Position numbers and translations under genes: made by a program
The notes under the pieces: model-generated
The model's database searches: none
Seen by the model: only the letters and a program-made list of their open reading frames with translations
What the model was told of the DNA's origin: nothing
Assembly: GCF_000332175.1 (NCBI RefSeq)
Contig: NZ_KB235914.1
Location: forward strand, 999,966-1,063,965
DNA: 64,000 nucleotides
From: Pseudanabaena sp. PCC 6802
Lineage (GTDB): Bacteria > Cyanobacteriota > Cyanobacteriia > Pseudanabaenales > Pseudanabaenaceae
Direction: 5' to 3'
Part shown: positions 27,889 through 35,947 of the stretch, one piece after another
Layout: every line of letters starts with the position of its first letter
Numbering within the stretch: the first letter of the stretch is position 1

Positions 27889-28938
27889 TTACAAACTCAA
27901 ATCTGCCCAAGCGTCCAGAGCGTCGGTAGACTTCACCAGATGCATACCCGCATCGGCAAAGCGCTGGAATGCTGCATCGGCTTGCGGCGTGAAATCGACG
28001 ATCCCAGGCACGACTACGGGCGAAGTACAGTCTTCTAATAGGTAAACTTTTTTCGCCAGTTTCGGATCTTGCGTCAGAATTTCCGTCAGCAGGTCGTCGA
28101 TCGTCCAGGCGACGCAGTGGCTCTTGGCCTGACCTGCGATAATGACGGCATCGAATTCCAACAACTTCTGTAAAAAGCGGGTATTTTTCTGGGCGATCGG
28201 TCTGCCATCAGAGCCTTCGAGTACTTCAGGACGCAGTACCGAATAATTTTCCGTGAGTGGATTCCCTCCTTTAATTTCAAAGTTGGTCTGGCTGTTACGC
28301 GCCATATTATGAAAGAACATCGCTTCTTCTACGGCAGACACCAGCGCGTGTCCGATTCCTCCCAGCATGGAGTGATAGGGCCAGATCATCAGGGGATATT
28401 TCCCCTCATCGCTGAGCTTCTGGACGTAGTGCAATGCGTGCTTTTGCAATGCCAGGTAATTGCCTTTAGCAAGGCTGTAGGCAACAGCGGGATTGACTTT
28501 CCATTTCCCTTGCTTGACATCATCTAAGGAGATGACGGTAGCGGCGGGGATGGGATGCTCGCCTGCATCGTTAATCCAGAAAATGGGATGGAAAATCTGC
28601 ATGGAGGTATGCGTATCCATCGTGGGAGCAATTTCCGTAATGGTGCCCAAATTGCGATAGATGAACTCGCACAGCCGTACGTTGTCTTCGACCGCACCCA
28701 TGCCCGATCGCCCGCCCACAAACAATTCAAAATTGGGAATGCAGAAGGTATTTTGCACGTCGATCGCCATCAGGCAAATGCGAGTTTTATCCTTGGCCGC
28801 AGGCTGGATATTGTGTTGTTTTGCCCAGATTTTCGCTTCGGCAGCGCGATCTTGATAGGGCACTCGCCAGACTTCGCCGACTTTGGCGCGATCGAAGCGA
28901 TCGGGAATGGGGAGTTGAGTGTTAGTTTGAGTATTCAT
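27889..28938 (-). CDS. Nicotinamidase-like cysteine hydrolase (isochorismatase superfamily)
   Basis: 349 residues, longer than PncA because of an N-terminal arm and an insert. The catalytic set is present: Asp60 in LMAIDVQNTFC, a Lys near residue 223 in NFEIKGGNP, and Cys275 in AGQAKSHCVAWTIDDL. The metal ligands fit TMDTHTSMQIFHPIF (Asp108, His110), and MIWPYHSMLGG matches the conserved PH segment. The family hydrolyses nicotinamide or related amides. Placed beside an ADP-ribosylglycohydrolase, it may handle nicotinamide released by NAD-consuming reactions; substrate is inferred. Confidence 0.78.
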   Translation of the reverse strand: MNTQTNTQLPIPDRFDRAKVGEVWRVPYQDRAAEAKIWAKQHNIQPAAKDKTRICLMAIDVQNTFCIPNFELFVGGRSGMGAVEDNVRLCEFIYRNLGTITEIAPTMDTHTSMQIFHPIFWINDAGEHPIPAATVISLDDVKQGKWKVNPAVAYSLAKGNYLALQKHALHYVQKLSDEGKYPLMIWPYHSMLGGIGHALVSAVEEAMFFHNMARNSQTNFEIKGGNPLTENYSVLRPEVLEGSDGRPIAQKNTRFLQKLLEFDAVIIAGQAKSHCVAWTIDDLLTEILTQDPKLAKKVYLLEDCTSPVVVPGIVDFTPQADAAFQRFADAGMHLVKSTDALDAWADLSL

Positions 28939-28960
28939 AGTTCTAATGAAGTGGTAGTTA

Positions 28961-30091
28961 TTGCCTTGGCAATAAAATAGAATGCAATCTATAGAGCAGC
29001 ATAAATAATAGATGGATGCTTAAAGTAACTCCTAATGTGGGCAGGCAATCTCTGCAATTTCTGCAGTTGAGATAGCAATCTATGTTTTAATTGACCCAGG
29101 TTTCGCGTCAGAGGTTTGGCGTGAACTCCCTGTTTCACATCACCATTGAAATACTCTACTGGATTCAACTGCGGCGCATAGGAAGGCAAATAAAATAACT
29201 CGATCTCCTGGGAGTGCTGTTCTAACCATTGCTGCACGGGGCGCTCTCGATGGACGGGATGGCGATCCACGATCCAAAACAGTTTGCTTGAACGCTTGTC
29301 AATCAACCGTTGCAGAAATTCAATAAATACTGGGGCTGTCAAGGTACAGGTGTAAAGCATAAATTGAATCGTGCCTTGATTACTGATGCTAGCAATGAAA
29401 TTCAACCGTGTCCGCTCGCGTTTACTAGGACGAATTTCAGGGGGATGTCCCTTGGGTGCATAACCTCGCCCTCCATACTCATCAGAACTGAGTCCCGATT
29501 CATCTCCCCACTCGATTTCGGCACCTTCTGCTTGTGCCCGTTGCTCAATCGCGGGATATTCTTCCTGTAACCAGTGTTTCACGGCAGCGGGGTCTTGCTC
29601 ATAGGCACGTTCGATCGGCTTCTGGGGGCTGTAGCCCCATCGTTTGAGATATTCCCCCACTGTGCGTATCGGCATCTCCACTCCTAATTCTTGCTCGATT
29701 AGTATTTGCACGGCTTGTCTAGTCCACAAGGCGCTCTCGATCTGGTAATCCTCCGGGCTGTGTCCCCGCAGCATTGCTTCAATCGTTGTTTCCTCTGAGG
29801 CACTTAAACTGCGCCCTTCCCCTACCTCTCGTCCTCGTCGCTGCTGAAACAGGGCTGCTTCTCCGTAATCTTGATACGCCCACCACCACTCCGTAATCGT
29901 GTTACGATGAATCCCCAGGTACTCACTAATATCACATACTCGTTTCCCTTGTTCTCGCAACCGGATCGCTTGCTGTCGAAGGTAATTTTGCGTTTCTATC
30001 GATAGGTGTCGGCCATCTGGTTTATCCATGTCAAACCTCCTTGTGCCTTTACTTCTATTATCCTATGCTTTCTTTTTCATTGCCGGAGCAA
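28961..30091 (-). mobile_element. IS630-family insertion sequence, intact copy
   Basis: 1,131 bp, bounded by imperfect inverted repeats beginning TTGCCTTGGCAAT on the left and, read inward, TTGCTCCGGCAAT on the right. The TA dinucleotides at 28959-28960 and 30092-30093 are the target duplication expected of IS630/Tc1-mariner elements. A second copy at 60186-61317 fixes the ends. It sits in the spacer between the YegI-like kinase and the nicotinamidase gene. Confidence 0.92.
28989..30029 (-). CDS. IS630-family transposase (complete)
   Basis: 346 residues. The N-terminal helix-turn-helix pair (ISEYLGIHRNTITEWWWAYQ and RTVGEYLKRWGYSPQKP) binds the element ends. The DDE catalytic domain shows Asp176 in EIEWGDESGL, Asp255 in FWIVDRHPVH and Glu292 in LNPVEYFNGD. 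The spacing of 36 residues between the last two suits IS630. The reading frame is uninterrupted, so this copy is the likely source of activity. Confidence 0.93.
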   Translation of the reverse strand: MDKPDGRHLSIETQNYLRQQAIRLREQGKRVCDISEYLGIHRNTITEWWWAYQDYGEAALFQQRRGREVGEGRSLSASEETTIEAMLRGHSPEDYQIESALWTRQAVQILIEQELGVEMPIRTVGEYLKRWGYSPQKPIERAYEQDPAAVKHWLQEEYPAIEQRAQAEGAEIEWGDESGLSSDEYGGRGYAPKGHPPEIRPSKRERTRLNFIASISNQGTIQFMLYTCTLTAPVFIEFLQRLIDKRSSKLFWIVDRHPVHRERPVQQWLEQHSQEIELFYLPSYAPQLNPVEYFNGDVKQGVHAKPLTRNLGQLKHRLLSQLQKLQRLPAHIRSYFKHPSIIYAAL

Positions 30092-30178
30092 TAGTTGTGG
30101 AATGGATAGTAATAGAGTTACTATCGAGATCGTCTCAGATCTGTAATTTCATAGTGCCTTCCTCTAGGAAACTAAAAT

Positions 30179-32062
30179 TCAAGCTATTTTGAGCAAGTGA
30201 ATATCGCTGCGATTAACTACATATAATCCCTGCGACGATCCATACAGATGACAACTAGAATCGACAAATGATTCTGTATTCGGAAATTCTTTCACCCTCA
30301 CGATTTTCCCTCCTTGCGGCTCCAGGCGCACGATGCCTTCGTCAGTGGCAGCGAGGAGAAAATTGCCCGCCGCAAACTTGCCGCGAATATTTGCCAGCCA
30401 GGAGGACTCGCTACCATCTATCTCCGCCGAGGCGATCGCTTCGCCATTGGTGCGAATAACATGTGCGCGGTGGTAAATTCTACCCTGCACCTGAATTGCC
30501 AGGAACAACCAGCAGAGATCGTCGCTAAAGACGCAATCCGCATCTACTAACTGTCCTTGCCAAATTGGCAGCTTGACCCTGTCATTTATACTATGTCCTC
30601 TGGTATCGAATACGAAAGCAACATGGAGATCCATCGCCTGATAGAATCCAAAACCAAAGCGAGAACCCACCCAGAATTGAGTTCGATTTGCCAGCACGTC
30701 CCCAATATACTCGGAACCTATGGAGCCTTCGCGCAAGAGCTGACCGTTATGCAACCAGTAGCAGCCGATCTCGTTGCAATCGCAGGCAGGCAAACCGCGA
30801 TCGCGATCGACTGCTAATTTCAAAGGCTTTGCCCTCGATCCCAAAGAGATGACCTGACCGTGCTTGCCAACTAGCGTCGATTTCCCTTGCAACCAGAATC
30901 GCATTTCAGCGTCTAGATCTCCTGCAAGTACGGCACTACCATCTTCTCGTTGGAAGACACCGCGATCGTAGTAGAGCCAGTTCAACTCATCCCTATGTAA
31001 CGCTGCCTCCAGGATTACGCCCGTAGTTTGGAAAATCCGCGTAGCAGTGACGGAATCTCTCACAATCTGGACTTGAAGTTCCCTATAGTTCCGCGCCACC
31101 AACTGACTGCCATGACAGACAGGACAGCGATCGCGAGCGCTTTCTATACCGCAGTTAGCACACTTATTCCAATGCAGATCCTCAAGCAAGGCGATTGGGA
31201 ATGCACCTCGGCGATCGCGCTCGAAGCAGAGATGGAAGTAGTGCAGGAGATCGTCGGAGAAAACTCCGTAAGGAATGGCAGGTTTGGGATACTTGACCTC
31301 GGAATTAAAGATTGTAATTCTTTTCAGCGGGCGAGTCTCGTGCGGAATTTTATGCCCATCGTCTTTGGGCTTGTAAACGCCGCCGTAGGGATCGACAAAC
31401 AACAGGCACTGCATTAACATGACTGTAAAGGCATACCAATCGGAATCGGGATTGTACGCTTCCTGCAAAACTGGCCTGCTTTCAGCGGGATCGCACAGTA
31501 AAGGATCGACAAATCGAGAGGTAAACATCTGACAGAGAAAGCGATCGTACTGAAACGAATCGACATCGATGAGATAAGCCCTATCTCGCAGCACCAACAC
31601 GTTCAGATCGTTAAAGTCCCCAATCGTTACTTTAACAGCGTGGAGCTTCGACACCGTATCGTGTAAATCTTGAAAGATAGACATCACGGTTTCGTTCGCG
31701 ATGCCGCTGGCGGTGCGGAAGTTGCGATTGCTATATTGCAGCAAAGGAGTTGCCCCTTTTAGCAAAGGCATCGTATAACCGATAATATTCTTTCCCTGTT
31801 TGTCCGTGGCGAGTTGCTCGGGCGCGATCGCTCGCTCGGGGAGATGCGATGGAAAAGATCGCAGCTTGGTCTGATGAGTGACTAAGCGATCGCGGGCGGC
31901 TTGTTGCTCGGCGGGCAACCCTTGATAGTCCGGGCAATCTGGTTGCTTAAAGACCTTCAGTGCCTTATTCCCCCCCATATCAAATACTTCTGCTTCTCCA
32001 CCCTTCCCAATCGCTCGATTGGGACTCAACTTAATTCTTTTGCCATTGACATATACGTCCAT
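30179..32062 (-). CDS. YegI/TerY-P-type protein kinase with zinc ribbon and C-terminal beta-rich domain
   Basis: About 627 residues. The N-lobe has AIGKGGEAEVF and a Lys in NKALKVFK (about 36). The catalytic loop is TIGDFNDLNVLV (Asp149, Asn154) and the metal-binding motif is LIDVDSFQY (Asp166) in place of DFG, the pattern of the YegI kinase group. A zinc ribbon, CANCGIESARDRCPVCHG (Cys301, 304, 313, 316), follows, then ~300 residues of repetitive beta structure that could be a sensor. I chose ATG 32062, with a G-rich ribosome site, over 32092. It comes after a PP2C gene and before an IS element that separates it from the rest of its operon. Confidence 0.75.
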   Translation of the reverse strand: MDVYVNGKRIKLSPNRAIGKGGEAEVFDMGGNKALKVFKQPDCPDYQGLPAEQQAARDRLVTHQTKLRSFPSHLPERAIAPEQLATDKQGKNIIGYTMPLLKGATPLLQYSNRNFRTASGIANETVMSIFQDLHDTVSKLHAVKVTIGDFNDLNVLVLRDRAYLIDVDSFQYDRFLCQMFTSRFVDPLLCDPAESRPVLQEAYNPDSDWYAFTVMLMQCLLFVDPYGGVYKPKDDGHKIPHETRPLKRITIFNSEVKYPKPAIPYGVFSDDLLHYFHLCFERDRRGAFPIALLEDLHWNKCANCGIESARDRCPVCHGSQLVARNYRELQVQIVRDSVTATRIFQTTGVILEAALHRDELNWLYYDRGVFQREDGSAVLAGDLDAEMRFWLQGKSTLVGKHGQVISLGSRAKPLKLAVDRDRGLPACDCNEIGCYWLHNGQLLREGSIGSEYIGDVLANRTQFWVGSRFGFGFYQAMDLHVAFVFDTRGHSINDRVKLPIWQGQLVDADCVFSDDLCWLFLAIQVQGRIYHRAHVIRTNGEAIASAEIDGSESSWLANIRGKFAAGNFLLAATDEGIVRLEPQGGKIVRVKEFPNTESFVDSSCHLYGSSQGLYVVNRSDIHLLKIA

Positions 32063-32205
32063 TTCACGCACCCCCTTGTCATCAATTCTCAATTTTTAGC
32101 TATCGCTTGCCAACTTTACGCTGAATATCCGGTAACTCTCACCCCTACCCTGAGGGAGGGAGGAATAGAACCCTGTCGGGGGCTGCGCCCCTGCGATCTC
32201 AGTTT

Positions 32206-33030
32206 TTACTCTTTATCTTGCATTTTCCGCTTTCTAATCGCTATCAGTGTTGTATCGTCGGGTAAAAGACCGACTGCTTTAATCGAGCGGCGACCCTGCC
32301 AATCGATTTTGGTCGCTTCGCGGTTCATGCGCGATAACTTGCGGCGGATTGCGTCTTGATTGGCGAAATATCGATCTTCCAACCAAAACTGCGAAATCTC
32401 TCCCACTTTTTCCTGTTTGCCGGGTAAATTCATCGACTCAGCCGCACTAAAATCCTCCACGCCATCTGTTCCGATCAGAATCGATCGCACCTCCTCTGTG
32501 GGCAGGCGATCGCAAATCTGAAAGCCAATGGCATCGGGGCAGTACAGCCCGTAGGCCAAATACGGAGGAGCATTGTCGGGAAATGGGCCGATTGGGTCGA
32601 TCTTCCCATTTACGGCAATTAGACCATCTCCGAGCGAGAACGTAACTGTTTCCATTGGTGTCACGATCGCGCCGACAATCGTGAATAAAAGATAATTGTT
32701 GACAACGCGATCGGTATTGCGATCGCGACCTCCCAGAGATTTTGCTAAATCGCGCAGTTGCCCTAGTAGATCTAGCTTAATCTTCTCCCAAAATTCCGCA
32801 TCGACGCGATCGCAGAGATTATTGACAATCGCTTCGACTGCCAGCCGTGCGCCCAATTTTGCCCCTACTTCGCTATGCTCCCCACTACCACAACCATCGC
32901 AAACCACCGCAATCGTTGCTTTCTCTGTAGAAGTGCAGAAATAAGCATCCTGATTGTTCTTACCGACCGATCTGTGATGGTTACCCGCGATCGAGCCACT
33001 TGCTACTTCAAACAACGCTTGCATTGTCAT
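32206..33030 (-). CDS. PP2C-family protein phosphatase
   Basis: 274 residues of the PP2C_2 type. Metal-binding segments are visible: KNNQDAYF, AVVCDGCGSGEHSEVGAKLG, ILIGTDGVEDFSA and LPDDTTLIAIRKR. It would remove phosphates placed by the neighbouring kinase. It is the first gene of the operon. ATG 33030 has no obvious Shine-Dalgarno sequence because the 19-bp dyad at 33032-33050 abuts it; ATG 33024 is an alternative. Confidence 0.82.
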   Translation of the reverse strand: MTMQALFEVASGSIAGNHHRSVGKNNQDAYFCTSTEKATIAVVCDGCGSGEHSEVGAKLGARLAVEAIVNNLCDRVDAEFWEKIKLDLLGQLRDLAKSLGGRDRNTDRVVNNYLLFTIVGAIVTPMETVTFSLGDGLIAVNGKIDPIGPFPDNAPPYLAYGLYCPDAIGFQICDRLPTEEVRSILIGTDGVEDFSAAESMNLPGKQEKVGEISQFWLEDRYFANQDAIRRKLSRMNREATKIDWQGRRSIKAVGLLPDDTTLIAIRKRKMQDKE

Positions 33031-33031
33031 A

Positions 33032-33076
33032 TAGTGTAGGAATTACACTAATTAATATAGTGTGCTTTTAACACTA
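33032..33076 (-). promoter_or_regulatory. Two 19-bp dyads at the head of the phosphatase/kinase operon
   Basis: TAGTGTAGGAATTACACTA (33032-33050) and TAGTGTGCTTTTAACACTA (33058-33076) share arms TAGTGT/ACACTA with a seven-base centre. They start 26 bp apart, about 2.5 helical turns, directly before the PP2C start codon. On the minus strand a TATATT-like -10 lies between them. Position, symmetry and repetition suggest a repressor site overlapping promoter and leader. The regulator is unknown. Confidence 0.6.
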
Positions 33077-33333
33077 AGTCAAGTATTTTTTATTTATTTT
33101 TTCAAATTGCCTGCTGTTAATGTTTTGTAGAGATCGCTAGATAAAATTGCAGTAAGATCGTCCATTGCACGGCGATGCCACTGGCGATCGCCAGCAGCCC
33201 CCCGAGAAGCACCGATTAGGCAGACATGACTAACTGGCTACGTTGCTAAGTCCCGATAGCGGATCGGTAAATCGCGCAGAGTAAGCAATTTGAGGTTAGT
33301 TAGGGTGCGTCACCCGTAGCAGACGCACTACCG
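33077..33333. other. Spacer upstream of the phosphatase/kinase operon
   Basis: No coding potential or known RNA. The part next to the dyads is very AT-rich; further out there are HIP1 sites and a 24-bp near-palindrome (GTGCGTCACCCGTAGCAGAC, about 33304-33328) whose inverted form recurs near 34425. Confidence 0.4.
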
Positions 33334-33438
33334 ATGACCGATCGCAGTCATACCTAGATATCCCAGAGAACCGAGCGATCGCCCTTAGTTCGGTCTCCTT
33401 AAAGTTACAGTATGGGCGATGCAGACAGGGCGATCGCC
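33334..33438 (+). repeat. HIP1-rich direct repeat, copy A (flanks the HigBA-like locus)
   Basis: Contains GACCGATCGCAGTCATAC and, after a variable part, a ~65-bp block from GCGATCGCCCTTAGTTCGG to CAGACAGGGCGATCGCC that recurs almost exactly at 34482-34547. It is non-coding. The two copies frame the toxin-antitoxin locus. Confidence 0.75.
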
Positions 33439-33554
33439 CTAATCGCTCAATTCCTCGTTGTTTCTATCGCTCTTGAGGCTTAGAACTGATTGTCGATACC
33501 CCATAGAGAGAAGGGAATAGCGATCGCATTATAAACTATCTGCTCGAACCCTGT

Positions 33555-33884
33555 TTATATTGAAATAACACGTGTTTCAGCTTGGACATTCGATTCTAAG
33601 TTGGGAGTAACGCGAATTTCTACATTTCTGCCTAATGCATTAAGAAATCGAAAGAGGCGTTCTGTAGAAAAACCTGATAACTTACCACGCACTAGTGCTG
33701 ATACTTTTGGTTGATCTATCCCTAAAAGTTTTGCTGCCTCAATTTGGGTAAGCTCTCTTTCTGAGATTAGTTCACTAATTTGATGGGCAAGTTCCGCCTT
33801 GATTAACAGTTCATCAGCATTAGGTAGTCCTAAGTCAGCAAATACATTCCCACTGCTTGAGTATACCTGTATTTCTTCAGCCAT
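33555..33884 (-). CDS. XRE-family antitoxin (HigA-like), now without a functional toxin
   Basis: 109 residues with a helix-turn-helix: LTQIEAAKLLGIDQPKVSAL, then VRGKLSGFSTERLFRFLNAL. This is the XRE type that pairs with Gp49/HigB-like toxins. The order (toxin first, antitoxin 10 bp behind) is the HigBA arrangement. The toxin gene is disrupted, so this is probably an orphan antitoxin that may still autoregulate or neutralise related toxins elsewhere. Confidence 0.8.
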   Translation of the reverse strand: MAEEIQVYSSSGNVFADLGLPNADELLIKAELAHQISELISERELTQIEAAKLLGIDQPKVSALVRGKLSGFSTERLFRFLNALGRNVEIRVTPNLESNVQAETRVISI

Positions 33885-33894
33885 TTCGCTTCTC

Positions 33895-34372
33895 CTAGTT
33901 ATTTTGCTTCAAGTATGCCTCGTAGCGATCCTTGGCACGTTTAAGACGAGTTTCAATCAGGTCTATATCTTGCTTAGGGGTAGCAATACCACTCTTTGAC
34001 TTTTTTTGAAAGGCATGAAGAACATAGACGATTTCTTCAAATTTCACTGTATAGACTGCTCGGTAGGTATAGCGGTTTTCACTTGAGAACAGGTTTTATT
34101 TTTGGGGTGAAGGGGTTCAACCCCTTCTTGGGGGCAACGCCCCCCCCTTCTCGTTTTCATCTGAAAACCGCTATATCTCCATCATAGTCCTCAATAATTT
34201 CGAGAACGCTAGAACCCTTAAAGCCTTTGAGAAGTTTAGCATCAGGATGCTTTTTACCTAATTGAGCGCGGTACAAGGCAAAGCCCATCATTTGTTGAAC
34301 TTCGCCAGGAAATTTCCGTAAGTCCTCAAGGGATCTGCTTATCCACTCAACAGGTTTTAATGAAGGATTCAT
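33895..34372 (-). pseudogene. Gp49/HigB-like toxin gene interrupted by a MITE
   Basis: The first part from ATG 34372 (MNPSLKPVEWISRSLEDLRK to SSVLEIIEDYDGD) and the last part (TYRAVYTVKFEEIVYVLHAF to KQNN, ending at 33895) together make a complete phage Gp49-like RelE-fold toxin. Between DGD and TYR lies a 104-bp inverted-repeat element plus a duplicated TA. It adds the codons I-A-V-F-R and a stop. Removing the insert restores the frame exactly, so the insertion is the only visible lesion and probably recent. Confidence 0.9.
34070..34173. mobile_element. 104-bp MITE inside the toxin gene
   Basis: Ends TAGCGGTTTTCA and TGAAAACCGCTA are perfect inverted repeats, flanked by a duplicated TA (34068-34069, 34174-34175). 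The inside has an AAGGGGTTCAACCCCTT hairpin and G/C tracts, with no ORF. TA targeting suggests mobilisation by an IS630/Tc1-mariner-type transposase, but its ends differ from the IS630 copies in this window. Confidence 0.88.
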
Positions 34373-34449
34373 AATGCTTTATTATGCCATTTTTAGCATA
34401 TTATGTCGAATTAGATTAGGTAGTGTGCGTCTGCTACGCGTGACGCACC

Positions 34450-34547
34450 ATGACCGATCGCAGTCATACTTTAGGAGAACTGAGCGATCGCCCTTAGTTC
34501 GGTCTCCTTAAAGTTACAGTATGGGCAATGCAGACAGGGCGATCGCC
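34450..34547 (+). repeat. HIP1-rich direct repeat, copy B
   Basis: Same block as 33334-33438, with few differences. The neighbouring 24-bp near-palindrome (about 34425-34449, GTGCGTCTGCTACGCGTGAC) is in opposite orientation relative to copy A. About 1.1 kb separates the copies, with the toxin-antitoxin locus between. Confidence 0.75.
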
Positions 34548-34724
34548 AATTCTATATCAGCAACATTGTTATTGACGTGTGTGGGCTTATCCAAAAAGTT
34601 TTGGTGGGCATTGCCCATCCTACTAGCTAGCTAGCTTTGAACCTGGCTCTCCTTCTCCCAAGACGGGAGAAGGGGGTGGGGGATGAGGGCTATCTTGCAA
34701 AACTGGGATGCACCCCAATAGAAC
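34548..34724. other. Spacer with short interspersed repeats
   Basis: Contains GTGGGCATTGCCCATCCTAC and CTTCTCCCAAGACGGGAGAAGG, hairpin-forming repeats of the sort common in cyanobacterial spacers, and a TAGC microrepeat (CTAGCTAGCTAGC) at about 34622. No gene was seen. The hairpins may terminate transcription. Confidence 0.4.
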
Positions 34725-35834
34725 TTAATTCACCATTGCTGCTCCTGGAATCAGAAGATTAACAATCAAAAAGCCTGTTGCAATTGTCACAAAAGAGACG
34801 CGATCGAAAAGACGAGAAAGTCCTACTCGATCTAGATTGGCATAAATATGAAGAGAAATTGTAGATTGCACCAGGGTCAAGAAAATCGTAATCATTCCTA
34901 TCCCATTGACCATATCGAGTAAAGTTAGCGTTCCACTGTCGGTTACGAGGGAAGCAGATAACAAAGTATTAGCGACTGCTCCAAAGAAACCACCAACCCC
35001 CAAACCAAAGCGTGGATCGACCTCTGTGGGCGTTATAAAAAGAGCCAGCATTGAAATCATCACTGCGGCAAAGAGCCCGAGAAAGATTTTTAAGTAGGTG
35101 CCTAAACCAGGACGACTATTCCAAACGCCATAGATCAACTGGGAATAGGTTTTGCGAGTGTTGGATGGCAATCTAGGATCGCCAAAGTTTGATTTGTAAG
35201 TGTGGGGTTTCATGACGATACCCGTTTTATATACCTGATATCCTGGCATCTTGACCCGCGAACTAATCTGAGTATTCTCGGTATCGGGTACATATTCCAA
35301 ATTTTGCCACTGCAAGTTACTCTCTTCTATAGCTACCGTTAAGAGATGATCGTCGATGGGAAAACGGGTGCTGTCAAAAAATTTGGCGATCTGCGCTCTA
35401 ACCAGGTAAACCGCATAGTGTTCTCCCTTGATGACCTTATCTTGTAATTTCTGTTTGGATAAAATTTCCCCTTCCACGATATTGAAGGTTTCTCCGGGGT
35501 TAATGTCATCGCCCGTCCATCTAAACCAGATATAAAAAACAGGGGACCACTTAGAATCTAGAACTGAAATTGAGAAGATGCCATCTAGATATATGCCGAC
35601 TTTGACTTTACGAGGATTTGCTCCGGCAGGTAGTGCATCAGCAGCAGTACGCCCCGGCTCAACTGCGCTGGCATCGATGCGGGCGTTGTGTCGGGCAATT
35701 GCAGCTTGTCTCAGTCCGGAGAGGGTATTGACACTAAAGAAGCTTAGGGCAATGAAAATAGCGATCAGAAGACCAGTCCAAAGGATAATAAACCGACGAC
35801 CCGAAGTGGTGACAGCGCGATCGGACAATTTCAT
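34725..35834 (-). CDS. Putative pentameric ligand-gated ion channel-like membrane protein
   Basis: 369 residues from ATG 35834, chosen because AGGAG lies about ten bases upstream (a GTG at 35861 is the alternative). An N-terminal hydrophobic segment (15-35) precedes a ~190-residue beta-rich outer domain with VKVGIYLDGIFSIS, FYIWFRWTGDD and TRFPIDDHLLTVAIEE. Four hydrophobic segments follow, with DPRFGLGVGGFFGAVANTLL and LLDMVNGIGMITIFLTLVQS between them. This order, and an FPxD-type motif in the outer domain, fit prokaryotic Cys-loop channels. I cannot confirm pore or ligand residues; a general membrane sensor is the alternative. Confidence 0.5.
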   Translation of the reverse strand: MKLSDRAVTTSGRRFIILWTGLLIAIFIALSFFSVNTLSGLRQAAIARHNARIDASAVEPGRTAADALPAGANPRKVKVGIYLDGIFSISVLDSKWSPVFYIWFRWTGDDINPGETFNIVEGEILSKQKLQDKVIKGEHYAVYLVRAQIAKFFDSTRFPIDDHLLTVAIEESNLQWQNLEYVPDTENTQISSRVKMPGYQVYKTGIVMKPHTYKSNFGDPRLPSNTRKTYSQLIYGVWNSRPGLGTYLKIFLGLFAAVMISMLALFITPTEVDPRFGLGVGGFFGAVANTLLSASLVTDSGTLTLLDMVNGIGMITIFLTLVQSTISLHIYANLDRVGLSRLFDRVSFVTIATGFLIVNLLIPGAAMVN

Positions 35835-35947
35835 GAATGATTTACTCCTGTAGGGGTTCACTCTGCTAACATTTTAACTGGGGATAACCAACTTATCTAG
35901 TCTCTCACGATCCTCTAGATCCCTACTGTCTCTTAAATAATATTGAT

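Noticed and set aside
31901-32359. Plus-strand 152-codon frame across the kinase/phosphatase junction
   Set aside because: It overlaps the ends of two well-supported minus-strand genes and resembles nothing.
33334-34547. CRISPR array from repeated HIP1-rich blocks
   Set aside because: Only two copies about 1.1 kb apart, with genes between; no regular short spacers.
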